DNA of 32,532 bases from Opitutus sp. GAS368 (GTDB lineage Bacteria > Verrucomicrobiota > Verrucomicrobiia > Opitutales > Opitutaceae): NCBI GenBank assembly GCA_945903545.1, contig CAMDOO010000037.1, positions 1 to 32,532 on the forward strand, written 5' to 3'. The notes under the pieces were generated by a model, which worked only from the letters and a program-made list of their open reading frames with translations, was not told the DNA's origin and did no database searches. Positions 15,564 through 22,277 of this stretch are shown here, piece by piece (the first letter of the stretch is position 1; each line of letters begins with the position of its first letter). The position numbers and the translations under genes are program-made.

Positions 15564-16753
15564 CGGTTTTCGAAACTAATCCTTCCGGCTGCCTCCTCCG
15601 CCGCCGTCCGCGCGTCGCCGGTGGAATCGCCGAGCGCGGTGACGTGGCCCATTTTCCGGCCGGACCCGCTCGTCGTCTTTCCGTAGAGGTGAACGCGAGC
15701 GCCGCGCACCGCGAGTGCATGCTCCAGGCCGAGCGGTCGGCCGGGGGCGGTGCCAGTGCCGAGCAGGTTTACCATCACCGCTGCCGGCGCGAGCATGCGG
15801 GGTGATCCGAGCGGCCAGCCGACAACGGCTCGCACATGATTCTCAAACTGCGAGCACTCGCAGGCCTCGATGGTGTAATGCCCGGAGTTGTGGACCCGCG
15901 GTGCCAGCTCGTTGATCGCGATATCGCCGGCGGTCGAGAGGAACATCTCGACCCCAAACGTGCCGATGGCACCGACCGCGGCCACCGCCTGCCGGGCAAG
16001 ATTAGCCGCGCGGACGGCGAGTTCCGGGGCGATCGCCGCGGGAGCCGATACGGTGTGGCACACATGGTCGCGTTGGAATGTCTCAACCACGGGGTAGGTC
16101 GCGATCTCGCCGTTTCTCCCGCGGGTGACGATCACGGCCAGCTCCCGGGAAAACGGGAAATAGGCCTCGACGTACAATGCGTTCCGGTCTCCCCCGAGCC
16201 CATTCCAGGCTGCATTCGCCGCCATGGCGGAGGACACCGTGGCGTTTCCCTTGCCGTCATAACCGTTGCGGCGGGTCTTCAGGACGACCGGCCAGCCAAA
16301 CTGCGTGCCCGCCCCGACGATGTCCTCGGGTGAGGCCACCGCGCAAAACCGGGGCACAGCCAGTCCGGCACCCACCAACGCCTCCTTTTGCCTCAACTTG
16401 TCCTGGGTGACGGCGAGGCATGCGGACGTCGGGAACACCGCGTGGCCGGCTTCCTCCAGGATCTGCAGGGCGCCGGCGTCCACAAACTCGTTCTCGAAGG
16501 TGAGCACGTCCACTTGGGACGCCATACCTGCCAGCACGGCGGGATCCGCCCAGTCGCCAATGATGACTCCGGGCAGGAGCAGCGCGCCCGGGCTGTGCGG
16601 ATCCTTTTCCAGTACGGTCACCCGGCATCCGAGTGCGTGCGCGGCCCGGGCCGTCATCGTGGAGAGCTGGCCGCCGCCAATGATCCCGATGCGGACGGCG
16701 GCGGTTGGCGCGCCGCGCTGCTGCTCAAAGTTGCGGTCGATGACTTCGTGCAC
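15560..16753 (-). CDS. purK: N5-carboxyaminoimidazole ribonucleotide synthetase PurK
   Basis: The 397-residue ATP-grasp ligase condenses AIR, ATP and bicarbonate to N5-CAIR. It shows the N-terminal Rossmann-like motif [22 protein letters not shown], the ATP-grasp loop [68 protein letters not shown] (listed here only as the conserved metal/ATP block around 'INELAPR'), and the C-terminal HLYGKT. The start is placed at GTG 16753, 7 nt after the sbtB stop. The frame is open upstream to ATG 16801 and 16840 inside sbtB, but those residues are not PurK-like. It sits directly behind a bicarbonate transporter and its regulator, and bicarbonate is PurK's substrate. Confidence 0.94.
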   Translation of the reverse strand: MHEVIDRNFEQQRGAPTAAVRIGIIGGGQLSTMTARAAHALGCRVTVLEKDPHSPGALLLPGVIIGDWADPAVLAGMASQVDVLTFENEFVDAGALQILEEAGHAVFPTSACLAVTQDKLRQKEALVGAGLAVPRFCAVASPEDIVGAGTQFGWPVVLKTRRNGYDGKGNATVSSAMAANAAWNGLGGDRNALYVEAYFPFSRELAVIVTRGRNGEIATYPVVETFQRDHVCHTVSAPAAIAPELAVRAANLARQAVAAVGAIGTFGVEMFLSTAGDIAINELAPRVHNSGHYTIEACECSQFENHVRAVVGWPLGSPRMLAPAAVMVNLLGTGTAPGRPLGLEHALAVRGARVHLYGKTTSGSGRKMGHVTALGDSTGDARTAAEEAAGRISFENR

Positions 16754-16760
16754 GTTGGCG

Positions 16761-17063
16761 TCAGAATTTATCGCGGCGCAGGACGCGAACGTCCGATTCA
16801 TGCGCGACCATGGCGAATTTCGGAAAAAATTCCCGCTCAAGGCGCAGGAGCAGCTGTTCCGCCACGGCGGGTGCGACGATCACCTCGACCTGGATGTTGG
16901 CGAATTCCCGGATGTCGGCCGTGCGGCGGCCCTGACGGCCGTCGCCTTCCACGGTGAACAGGATGTAGCCATGGGCGCCGACTTCATCGAGCAGCTGTTG
17001 CAGCGGCTTTCGGGCGAGCGCCTCGCATATGATGGTGACTAGTTTGACGGCGTGCGTTGTCAT
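16761..17063 (-). CDS. sbtB: SbtB-like PII signalling protein
   Basis: The 100-residue PII-superfamily protein has the ferredoxin-like order: strand KLVTIICEAL, helix KPLQQLLDEVGA, then GYILFTVEGDGRQGRR, where the Gly/Arg-rich segment is the T-loop. The strand VEVIVAPAVAEQLLLRL and a final strand VRVLRRDKF follow. It lacks the Tyr51 T-loop of GlnB and the redox CGPxGC tail of some cyanobacterial SbtB proteins. Known SbtB binds AMP, cAMP, ADP and ATP and inhibits SbtA. Its gene starts one base after the sbtA stop, so its identity as SbtB rests on both sequence and context. It is followed 7 nt later by purK. Confidence 0.85.
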   Translation of the reverse strand: MTTHAVKLVTIICEALARKPLQQLLDEVGAHGYILFTVEGDGRQGRRTADIREFANIQVEVIVAPAVAEQLLLRLEREFFPKFAMVAHESDVRVLRRDKF

Positions 17064-17064
17064 T

Positions 17065-18051
17065 TCAGGAGACTAAATACCGGGCAAACGCGTAGTAGAT
17101 CGGGATGCCGATCCCGACATTGAAGGGAAAGGTGACGGCGAGCGATGGGGTGAGGTAGAGCGCCGGATTTGCGTCGGGCAAAGACAGGCGCATCGCCGCC
17201 GGCGCGGCGATGTAGGAGGCGCTCGCAGCGAGGACGCCCATTAGGGTGGTGCCGCCGACGCTCAGGCCCGCATACTTGCCGACCACGACTCCGAGAAACC
17301 CGTGCAGCAAGGGCAGCACGATCGCAAAGGCGACGAGAAAGGGACCGACTTTCTTCAGGTCCTCGAGCCGCCGGCCGGCGACCAGGCCCATCTCAAGCAG
17401 GAACAGAGCGAGCACACCCTGGAAAGGACCAACGAAAAAGGGCTCAACCCGGTCCATGCCGGCCTTGCCGCAAAGCGCCCCGGCGACCAGGGTTCCGAAC
17501 AGCAGGAACACGCTCCTCCCCAGCAGGGCCTCATGCAGTACCTTCCGGAGGGAGCCGCCGAAAATCCCGGGCTGCGGACCGAGCGACATCTTGCCGAGGA
17601 CGACTCCCACCACGATGGCCGGCGACTCCATCACCGCGAGGAAGGCGGTGGCGTAATTCTCGTACGGCTCGTTGATGCCCTTGAGATAATTCGTCGCCGT
17701 GATGAAGGTAACTGCACTGACCGAGCCGTAGTGCGCCGCCACCGCCGCCGCGTCCACGGGCCGCAGGCGCCCGCCGAAGCGCAGCAGGGGATAAATCCAG
17801 AGCGGGATCACGGCGCCGAGCGCCATCGCCGCGACCGCGGGCAGGAACACGGTGGCAATGCCGGCCTCGCTGATCGCGACCCCGCCTTTGAAGCCGAGGG
17901 CCGCCAGCAGGTAGATCGTCAGGGTGACGTAAAGCGCCTCGGGAAACTTCAGGTCGCTCTTGAGCAGTGCTGCGATCAGCCCGAGGCCGAAAAACAGCAC
18001 GGCGGGCGACAGCAGATTGGTGGAGATTGCCTGGATGATGTCGGTGGCCAT
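17065..18051 (-). CDS. sbtA: SbtA-type sodium-dependent bicarbonate permease
   Basis: The 328-residue integral membrane protein has about ten hydrophobic helices with inverted-repeat symmetry. Recognisable blocks are LSPAVLFFGLGLIAALLKSDL at the start, AAHYGSVSAVTFITA (helix-break region of the transport core), AFLAVMESPAIVVGVVLG, and SASYIAAPAAMRLSLPDANP near the end. These match the DUF897/SbtA family, which imports HCO3- with Na+ in cyanobacteria and is found in many heterotrophs. The cytosolic loop between the two halves is present (SLGPQPGIFGGSLRKV). ATG 18051 opens the leftward operon sbtA-sbtB-purK-purE. A LysR gene is divergent from it, with a 195-bp shared control region. Confidence 0.9.
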   Translation of the reverse strand: MATDIIQAISTNLLSPAVLFFGLGLIAALLKSDLKFPEALYVTLTIYLLAALGFKGGVAISEAGIATVFLPAVAAMALGAVIPLWIYPLLRFGGRLRPVDAAAVAAHYGSVSAVTFITATNYLKGINEPYENYATAFLAVMESPAIVVGVVLGKMSLGPQPGIFGGSLRKVLHEALLGRSVFLLFGTLVAGALCGKAGMDRVEPFFVGPFQGVLALFLLEMGLVAGRRLEDLKKVGPFLVAFAIVLPLLHGFLGVVVGKYAGLSVGGTTLMGVLAASASYIAAPAAMRLSLPDANPALYLTPSLAVTFPFNVGIGIPIYYAFARYLVS

Positions 18052-18127
18052 GGGCTCAGTTCTGCCCGGCGGGCGTCTGGGGGCATGCGGGACCGGCCGG
18101 CGGCCGGGACCCCGGCCGGATGGCGGG

Positions 18128-18139
18128 CACGACGTCGTG
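18128..18139. promoter_or_regulatory. 12-bp perfect palindrome upstream of sbtA
   Basis: CACGACGTCGTG is a perfect palindrome in the control region between sbtA and lysR, 77 bp upstream of the sbtA start. It could be an operator half or chance in GC-rich DNA. No other copy was noticed in the window. Confidence 0.3.
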
Positions 18140-18213
18140 GCGGATGGATCGGGCGGTTCGTGGGCTCATGCGCCCGCAGACTATCAACGAGCCGTTGTTA
18201 TGAAAAACAGATT

Positions 18214-18244
18214 GTTCCTACAGGAACGTTCGGTAAAACCGAAC
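18214..18244. promoter_or_regulatory. Two abutting inverted repeats at the lysR start (likely LysR operator)
   Basis: GTTCCTACAGGAAC (18214-18227, 6-bp arms) directly abuts GTTCGGTAAAACCGAAC (18228-18244, 7-bp arms). Both have the outline GTTC...GAAC, and the second contains a T-N11-A LysR-type core (TCGGTAAAACCGA). The second repeat ends 2 bp before the lysR ATG, so regulator binding would block or autoregulate its own gene. The sbtA start is about 160 bp away on the other side. Confidence 0.55.
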
Positions 18245-18246
18245 AT

Positions 18247-19224
18247 ATGGACGCTGCACTCAAGACGCCGGAATGGCTGAATTTCCATCACCTCCGCAAT
18301 TTTTGGATGATCGCCCGGCACCGGAGCATGGCGCGTGCGGCGGAGGCGCTGAACGTTTCGCCCTCTACCTTGAGCGAGCAGCTCCGGGAGCTCGAGGCAT
18401 GGCTGGGCCAGCCATTGTTCGACCGCCGGGGCCGGCAGCTGCACCTGACCGGGGCCGGCCGGCTGGCGTTGCAGCACGCGGAGACGATTTTCGAGACCGG
18501 GCGGGACCTGCTGGCCCGGTTCCGGCAGTCGGGGCAGGGCGACCGGCGGGTCCTGCGCCTCGGCGCGGTCGGGCCGCTCTCGAAGAACCTGCAATTCGAT
18601 TTCATCCAGCCGCTGCTGTCGGATCCCGCGGTGCGGGTGGTGGTGGTCGCCGGGCCACTGGAGGAGTTGTTGCGGCAGTTGCGGGAGCACCGGCTCGACC
18701 TCGTGCTGTCGAATTTCCCGGTGCGCCCGGACCAGGAGAGCGACATCTTCAATCACTTGCTAGGGGCGGTGCCGGTGTATCTGGTGGGAGGCCGGCCCGG
18801 GCGGCGCCCCCGCGGCGGGTTCTTGGCCGCGGTGCGTGGCCAGCCGCTCTTCCTGCCGAGCCACCAGAGCCACGTGCGGTTGGATTTCGACCTGATCATG
18901 GCCAAGGCGGGAATCGAGCCGGAGATCCGCGCGGAGGTGGATGACATGGCGCTGCTGCGCCTCCTGGCGCTGTCCGGGCAGGGACTCGCGCTGGTCTCAA
19001 AGATCGTGGTCGAGCGCGACATCCAGGCGCGGAAGCTCCAGTACGTGCAGCGGGTTCCCGGGCTGGTGGAAAAGTACTTCGCGCTCGCCGCCCGCAAGCG
19101 GTTCGAGAACGCATGGATCGGCGAGATCGTGGAGGCGTTCCGGGCCCGGCTGGTCGAACTCTCCGCGGGTTCGCGGGCAGCAAAAAGCCGGGAACGCTCA
19201 GGCGGTCCCGGCTTGGGAAATTGA
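18247..19224 (+). CDS. LysR-family regulator, NhaR-like
   Basis: The 325-residue DNA-binding regulator has WLNFHHLRNFWMIARHRSMA opening the winged helix-turn-helix, the recognition helix in SPSTLSEQLRELEAWLG and the wing LFDRRGRQLHLTGAG. This opening resembles NhaR, the Na+-responsive LysR subgroup. A periplasmic-binding-like effector domain follows (about 95-300). It is divergent from the Na+/bicarbonate symporter gene, so regulation of sbtA (by Na+, HCO3- or a purine/carbon metabolite) is a reasonable inference. No ribosome binding site is seen; two inverted repeats run up to the ATG. The last residues (AKSRERSGGPGLGN) are encoded by the pnp terminator hairpin on the other strand. Confidence 0.9.
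   Translation: MDAALKTPEWLNFHHLRNFWMIARHRSMARAAEALNVSPSTLSEQLRELEAWLGQPLFDRRGRQLHLTGAGRLALQHAETIFETGRDLLARFRQSGQGDRRVLRLGAVGPLSKNLQFDFIQPLLSDPAVRVVVVAGPLEELLRQLREHRLDLVLSNFPVRPDQESDIFNHLLGAVPVYLVGGRPGRRPRGGFLAAVRGQPLFLPSHQSHVRLDFDLIMAKAGIEPEIRAEVDDMALLRLLALSGQGLALVSKIVVERDIQARKLQYVQRVPGLVEKYFALAARKRFENAWIGEIVEAFRARLVELSAGSRAAKSRERSGGPGLGN
19182..19214 (-). terminator. Intrinsic terminator of pnp, inside the lysR 3' end
   Basis: On the minus strand a 9-bp perfect stem (AAGCCGGGA / TCCCGGCTT, 19185-19193 with 19206-19214, 12-nt loop) ends in a T run (TTTTT). It lies about 40 nt after the pnp stop. The two convergent genes overlap in function here, because the stem is also read as lysR codons. 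Confidence 0.75.
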
Positions 19225-19253
19225 GCGGGGCGCCAGGGGCGCCGCGCCGTGGA

Positions 19254-21461
19254 TTACTGGGCCGGGGCCTCGGGCGCGGCGCCGTCGGCGGGCTGCTGGC
19301 CTTCCATTTCCTTCATCGCGGCCTTGCGCGAGAGGCGGACCTTGCCGGAGCGCTCGTCGATGCCGATGCACTTCACCCAGATCATGTCGCCCATCTTGAC
19401 GACGTCCTCGGTGCGGCGCACGCGGAAGTCCGCGAGCTCGCTGATGTGGACGAGGCCCTCCTTGCCGGGGGTGCACTCGACGAAGCAGCCGAAGTCCTTC
19501 ACGCCCGTGACACGGCCGTGGTAGAGCTTGCCGTTCTCGATCGGGGCGCCGCCGCCGCCGCCACCACCACCGGAACCGCCGCCGCAGAGACCGTCGATCT
19601 CGGCGATCGCGCGGTTCATGGCCTCGGCGTTGTTCGAGTAGACGAACACCTTGCCGGAGTCGTCCTCGGCGATGTCGATCTGCGCACCGGTCGTTTCCGT
19701 GATGCGGCGGATCGTCTTGCCGCCGGGCCCGATGAGCAGGCCGATCTTCTCGGGGTCGATTTGGATCGTCTGGATGCGGGGCGCGTACTTGGAGAGGTCC
19801 GTGCGGGGGGCGGGCAGGGAGGCGAGCATCGTGCGGAGGATCTCGATGCGGGCGTCGCGGGCCTGGAAGACCGCGGTCTTGGCGATCTCGAAGGGCAGGC
19901 CGTTGATCTTCAGGTCGAGCTGGAAGCCGGTGATACCCTTGGTGGTGCCGGCGATCTTGAAGTCCATGTCGCCGAAGTGGTCTTCCTCCCCGAGGATGTC
20001 CGTGATGGTGGTCCACTTGGTGATGGCGCCGTGGGCATCCATCTCGGTCATGAGGCCGCAGGAGATGCCGGCGACCGGGGCGATGATGGGCACGCCGGCG
20101 TCCATGAGGGCGAGGCAGCCGCCGCAGATCGAGGCCATCGAGGTCGAGCCGTTGGAGGCCATGATCTCGGAGACGACGCGGATGGAGTAGGGGAACGCAT
20201 CCTCCGGGGGCAGCACCGGGACGAGCGAGCGCTCGGCGAGGGCACCGTGGCCGATTTCGCGGCGGCCGGGGCCGATGAAGCGGCCGGCCTCGCCGACGGA
20301 GAACGGCGGGAAGTTGTAGTGGAGGATGAAGCTCTTCGATTTCGAACCACCGGTGAGGCCGTCCATGTCCTGGGCTTCCTTGGTCGGCCCGAGAGTGACG
20401 ATGGCGATGTTCTGGGTGTCGCCGCGCTGGAACATGGCGGAGCCGTGCACGCGGGGGAGGACGCCGACCTGCGCCTGGAGCGGGCGGAGGGACTTGGCAT
20501 CACGGTGGTCGGAACGGACGCCCTTGGCCAGGACGGTGGCGCGGTACGCCTTGTACTGGAGGTCCTCGAAGACGACGTTGAGGTCGACATCGGTGAACTT
20601 GCCTTCGCCGAGCTCCTTGAGGAGGGCCGCCTTGGCCTCTTCCTTGAGCGCCTTCACGTTGGTCGTGCGGACGTTCTTCTCGAAGCCGAAGATGGCGGCG
20701 GAAACACGCTCAGCCGGGACGACACGCTCGATGATGGCGCGGGCCTCGGGGGTGGCGCCGACGAGCTTGAAGGTGGCCTTCGGTTTGCCGGCGAGCTTCT
20801 GGAGCTCTTTGATCGCGGCGATGATCGGCTGGATGGCCTCGTGACCGAACGCGAGGGCCTCGATGAACTTCTCCTCGGAGATCTGGTCCGCGGAGCCCTC
20901 GATCATCAGCATGTCCTTCGTGTTGCCGACGTAGATGAGGTCGAGCGACGAGGAGTACATCTGCTCGATAGTCGGGTTGGCGACGAACTTGTCGTCGATC
21001 AGCGCAACGCGGACACAGCCGATCGGCCCGTTCCACGGGATGTCGGAGATGGCGAGGGCGGCGCTGGCGCCGTTGACCATCGAGATGTCGGAGTCGTTGA
21101 TCAGGTCGGCCGAGAAAAGCTGGCCGATGATCTGCACTTCATTGAGGAAACCCTCGGGAAAGAGCGGGCGGCAGGGACGGTCGCAGAGGCGGGAGATGAG
21201 GATCTCGCGCTCGGAGGGACGGCCCTCGCGCTTGAAGTAGCCGCCGGGGAAACGGCCGGCCGCGGCGTACTTGTCGCGGTAGTCGCAGGTGAGCGGGAAG
21301 AAGTCCTGGCCCGGGCGCATGGTCTGCGCGGCGCAGGCGGTGACGAAGACGTTGGTCTCGCCCACGCAGACATTGACGGCGCCGCCGGCGAGCTGGGCGA
21401 TGGAGCCGGTGGAGAAGGTCATCCCAATGCCGGGGACGGTGACGGAGTGTTTCTGATTCAT
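19254..21461 (-). CDS. pnp: Polyribonucleotide nucleotidyltransferase (PNPase)
   Basis: The 735-residue exoribonuclease degrades RNA with phosphate. It has two RNase PH domains (about 10-230 with the all-helical linker to 325, then 330-555), catalytic-core motifs [15 protein letters not shown] and [28 protein letters not shown], a KH domain with [15 protein letters not shown], and an S1 domain ([16 protein letters not shown]). Between KH and S1 the linker is [12 protein letters not shown], where most PNPases have an acidic segment. The tail ends with Ala/Pro/Gln. It follows rpsO in the classical order and ends at a clear terminator. Weak A-rich sequence (AAGAAAG) precedes ATG 21461. Confidence 0.97.
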   Translation of the reverse strand: MNQKHSVTVPGIGMTFSTGSIAQLAGGAVNVCVGETNVFVTACAAQTMRPGQDFFPLTCDYRDKYAAAGRFPGGYFKREGRPSEREILISRLCDRPCRPLFPEGFLNEVQIIGQLFSADLINDSDISMVNGASAALAISDIPWNGPIGCVRVALIDDKFVANPTIEQMYSSSLDLIYVGNTKDMLMIEGSADQISEEKFIEALAFGHEAIQPIIAAIKELQKLAGKPKATFKLVGATPEARAIIERVVPAERVSAAIFGFEKNVRTTNVKALKEEAKAALLKELGEGKFTDVDLNVVFEDLQYKAYRATVLAKGVRSDHRDAKSLRPLQAQVGVLPRVHGSAMFQRGDTQNIAIVTLGPTKEAQDMDGLTGGSKSKSFILHYNFPPFSVGEAGRFIGPGRREIGHGALAERSLVPVLPPEDAFPYSIRVVSEIMASNGSTSMASICGGCLALMDAGVPIIAPVAGISCGLMTEMDAHGAITKWTTITDILGEEDHFGDMDFKIAGTTKGITGFQLDLKINGLPFEIAKTAVFQARDARIEILRTMLASLPAPRTDLSKYAPRIQTIQIDPEKIGLLIGPGGKTIRRITETTGAQIDIAEDDSGKVFVYSNNAEAMNRAIAEIDGLCGGGSGGGGGGGGAPIENGKLYHGRVTGVKDFGCFVECTPGKEGLVHISELADFRVRRTEDVVKMGDMIWVKCIGIDERSGKVRLSRKAAMKEMEGQQPADGAAPEAPAQ

Positions 21462-21562
21462 ATGCTTTCTTGATTACGGATTACGGACAATGTGCCGCCG
21501 GATAGATGGGACCGGGGCTGCGGCACGCGCCCTGAGGTCCGGGTTTTCCCGTTGCGGGAAAT

Positions 21563-21588
21563 GCAGCGGGCCAATGTGGCCCCACTGC
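21563..21588 (-). other. pnp leader hairpin, proximal
   Basis: An imperfect stem of GCAGCGGGCC with GGCCCCACTGC closes on an AATGT loop. Next to it (21545-21561) TTTCCCG/CGGGAAA forms a perfect 7-bp stem. Both lie in the untranslated leader of pnp, 85-130 nt before its start. No T run follows, so they look like leader structure rather than terminators. Confidence 0.4.
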
Positions 21589-21640
21589 GGTTGGGTTTGG
21601 TTCTTGGAACCGCCCTGGTCACCTCGCCCATACGCGAGAG

Positions 21641-21696
21641 ATTTCTGTTTGTCGCCTTGGCCGGATTGGGTCCGGCGGGAAGAGGCAAACAGAAAT
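21641..21696 (-). other. Long hairpin in the rpsO-pnp intergenic RNA
   Basis: Perfect 11-bp arms ATTTCTGTTTG (21641-21651) and CAAACAGAAAT (21686-21696) enclose an inner perfect 6-bp stem GCCGGA/TCCGGC (21660-21665 and 21671-21676). In E. coli a long stem-loop in this position is cut by RNase III and lets PNPase repress itself; a like role here is inference. Confidence 0.5.
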
Positions 21697-21728
21697 GTCC
21701 CGGTCTGGATTCGAGTGTCGTAACGACA

Positions 21729-21757
21729 ACGGGCGATCCGCGGATCGGATCGCCCGT
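21729..21757 (-). other. Hairpin just after rpsO
   Basis: A perfect 11-bp stem (ACGGGCGATCC / GGATCGCCCGT) with a 7-nt loop lies 12 nt after the rpsO stop. On the minus strand it is followed by TGTCGTTACG, not a T run, so it is a weak terminator at best. It may stabilise the rpsO mRNA 3' end or allow partial read-through into pnp. Confidence 0.5.
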
Positions 21758-21769
21758 GTGGCTAAAGCG

Positions 21770-22036
21770 TTATTTGCGGAGGCTGAGCTTCTGGAGCATC
21801 TCGGAATACTTCGGAAGATCGTGCTTCTTGAGGTAGTCCAGCAGCTTGCGACGGCGGCTGGCCATCTGAAGGAGCCCGCGGCGGGAGTGGAAGTCCTTGC
21901 GGTGCGTGCGCAGGTGCTCGGTCAAGTGATTGATCCGGGCGGTGAGCAGCGCGATCTGGACCTCGCTCGAGCCGGTGTCCTTCTCGTGGGTTTTGTACTG
22001 GGCGATGATTTCGGGTTTAACGACTGTGGTAGACAT
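21770..22036 (-). CDS. rpsO: Small-subunit ribosomal protein S15
   Basis: The 88-residue S15 protein binds the central domain of 16S rRNA. The sequence includes [21 protein letters not shown], the family signature [25 protein letters not shown], and a basic end. The length is normal. rpsO before pnp is a widely conserved order. The 240-bp leader upstream is rich in short perfect hairpins, a possible site for S15 autoregulation. No Shine-Dalgarno sequence is obvious before ATG 22036. Confidence 0.97.
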   Translation of the reverse strand: MSTTVVKPEIIAQYKTHEKDTGSSEVQIALLTARINHLTEHLRTHRKDFHSRRGLLQMASRRRKLLDYLKKHDLPKYSEMLQKLSLRK

Positions 22037-22096
22037 GGTTTAGTGTTTGAGTTGCACGACTGTAGGGGCCCTCAGGCGACCCGTGGCGCCCGCTTC

Positions 22097-22186
22097 CACC
22101 CCCCCCGAAAGGGGAGCTTCCGCCGGCACCACCGTTCCAATCCCGCGGAAGCGGGACCAGTCATGGTGGAAGTCCACAACCGATGG
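22097..22186 (-). other. Structured leader upstream of rpsO
   Basis: Between the M64 peptidase gene and rpsO (22037-22277) no gene is seen. Short perfect stems occur: TCCCGC/GCGGGA around 22141-22156, AAGTCCA/TGGACTT around 22168-22188, and CCCC/GGGG around 22103-22115. S15 represses its own mRNA through leader structures in several phyla, so this is a candidate. No T run is seen that would end peptidase transcription. Confidence 0.3.
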
Positions 22187-22277
22187 ACTTTCACTAACGC
22201 AAGGAGCCACCATCCGCGGCGCGCCGGGGCCCGGCAAGCGTATTTTTCGGGGGTGAAACCCACCGCCTGCCCCAAAA

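Noticed and set aside
19113-21473. Very long open frame (786 codons) antisense to pnp
   Set aside because: Mirrors pnp codon structure; repetitive Asp/Val/Leu/Gly content and no domain; pnp on the minus strand is unambiguous.
21492-21836. 114-codon plus-strand frame between pnp and rpsO
   Set aside because: Runs into rpsO antisense, no family resemblance, and the DNA is better explained by structured leader RNA.
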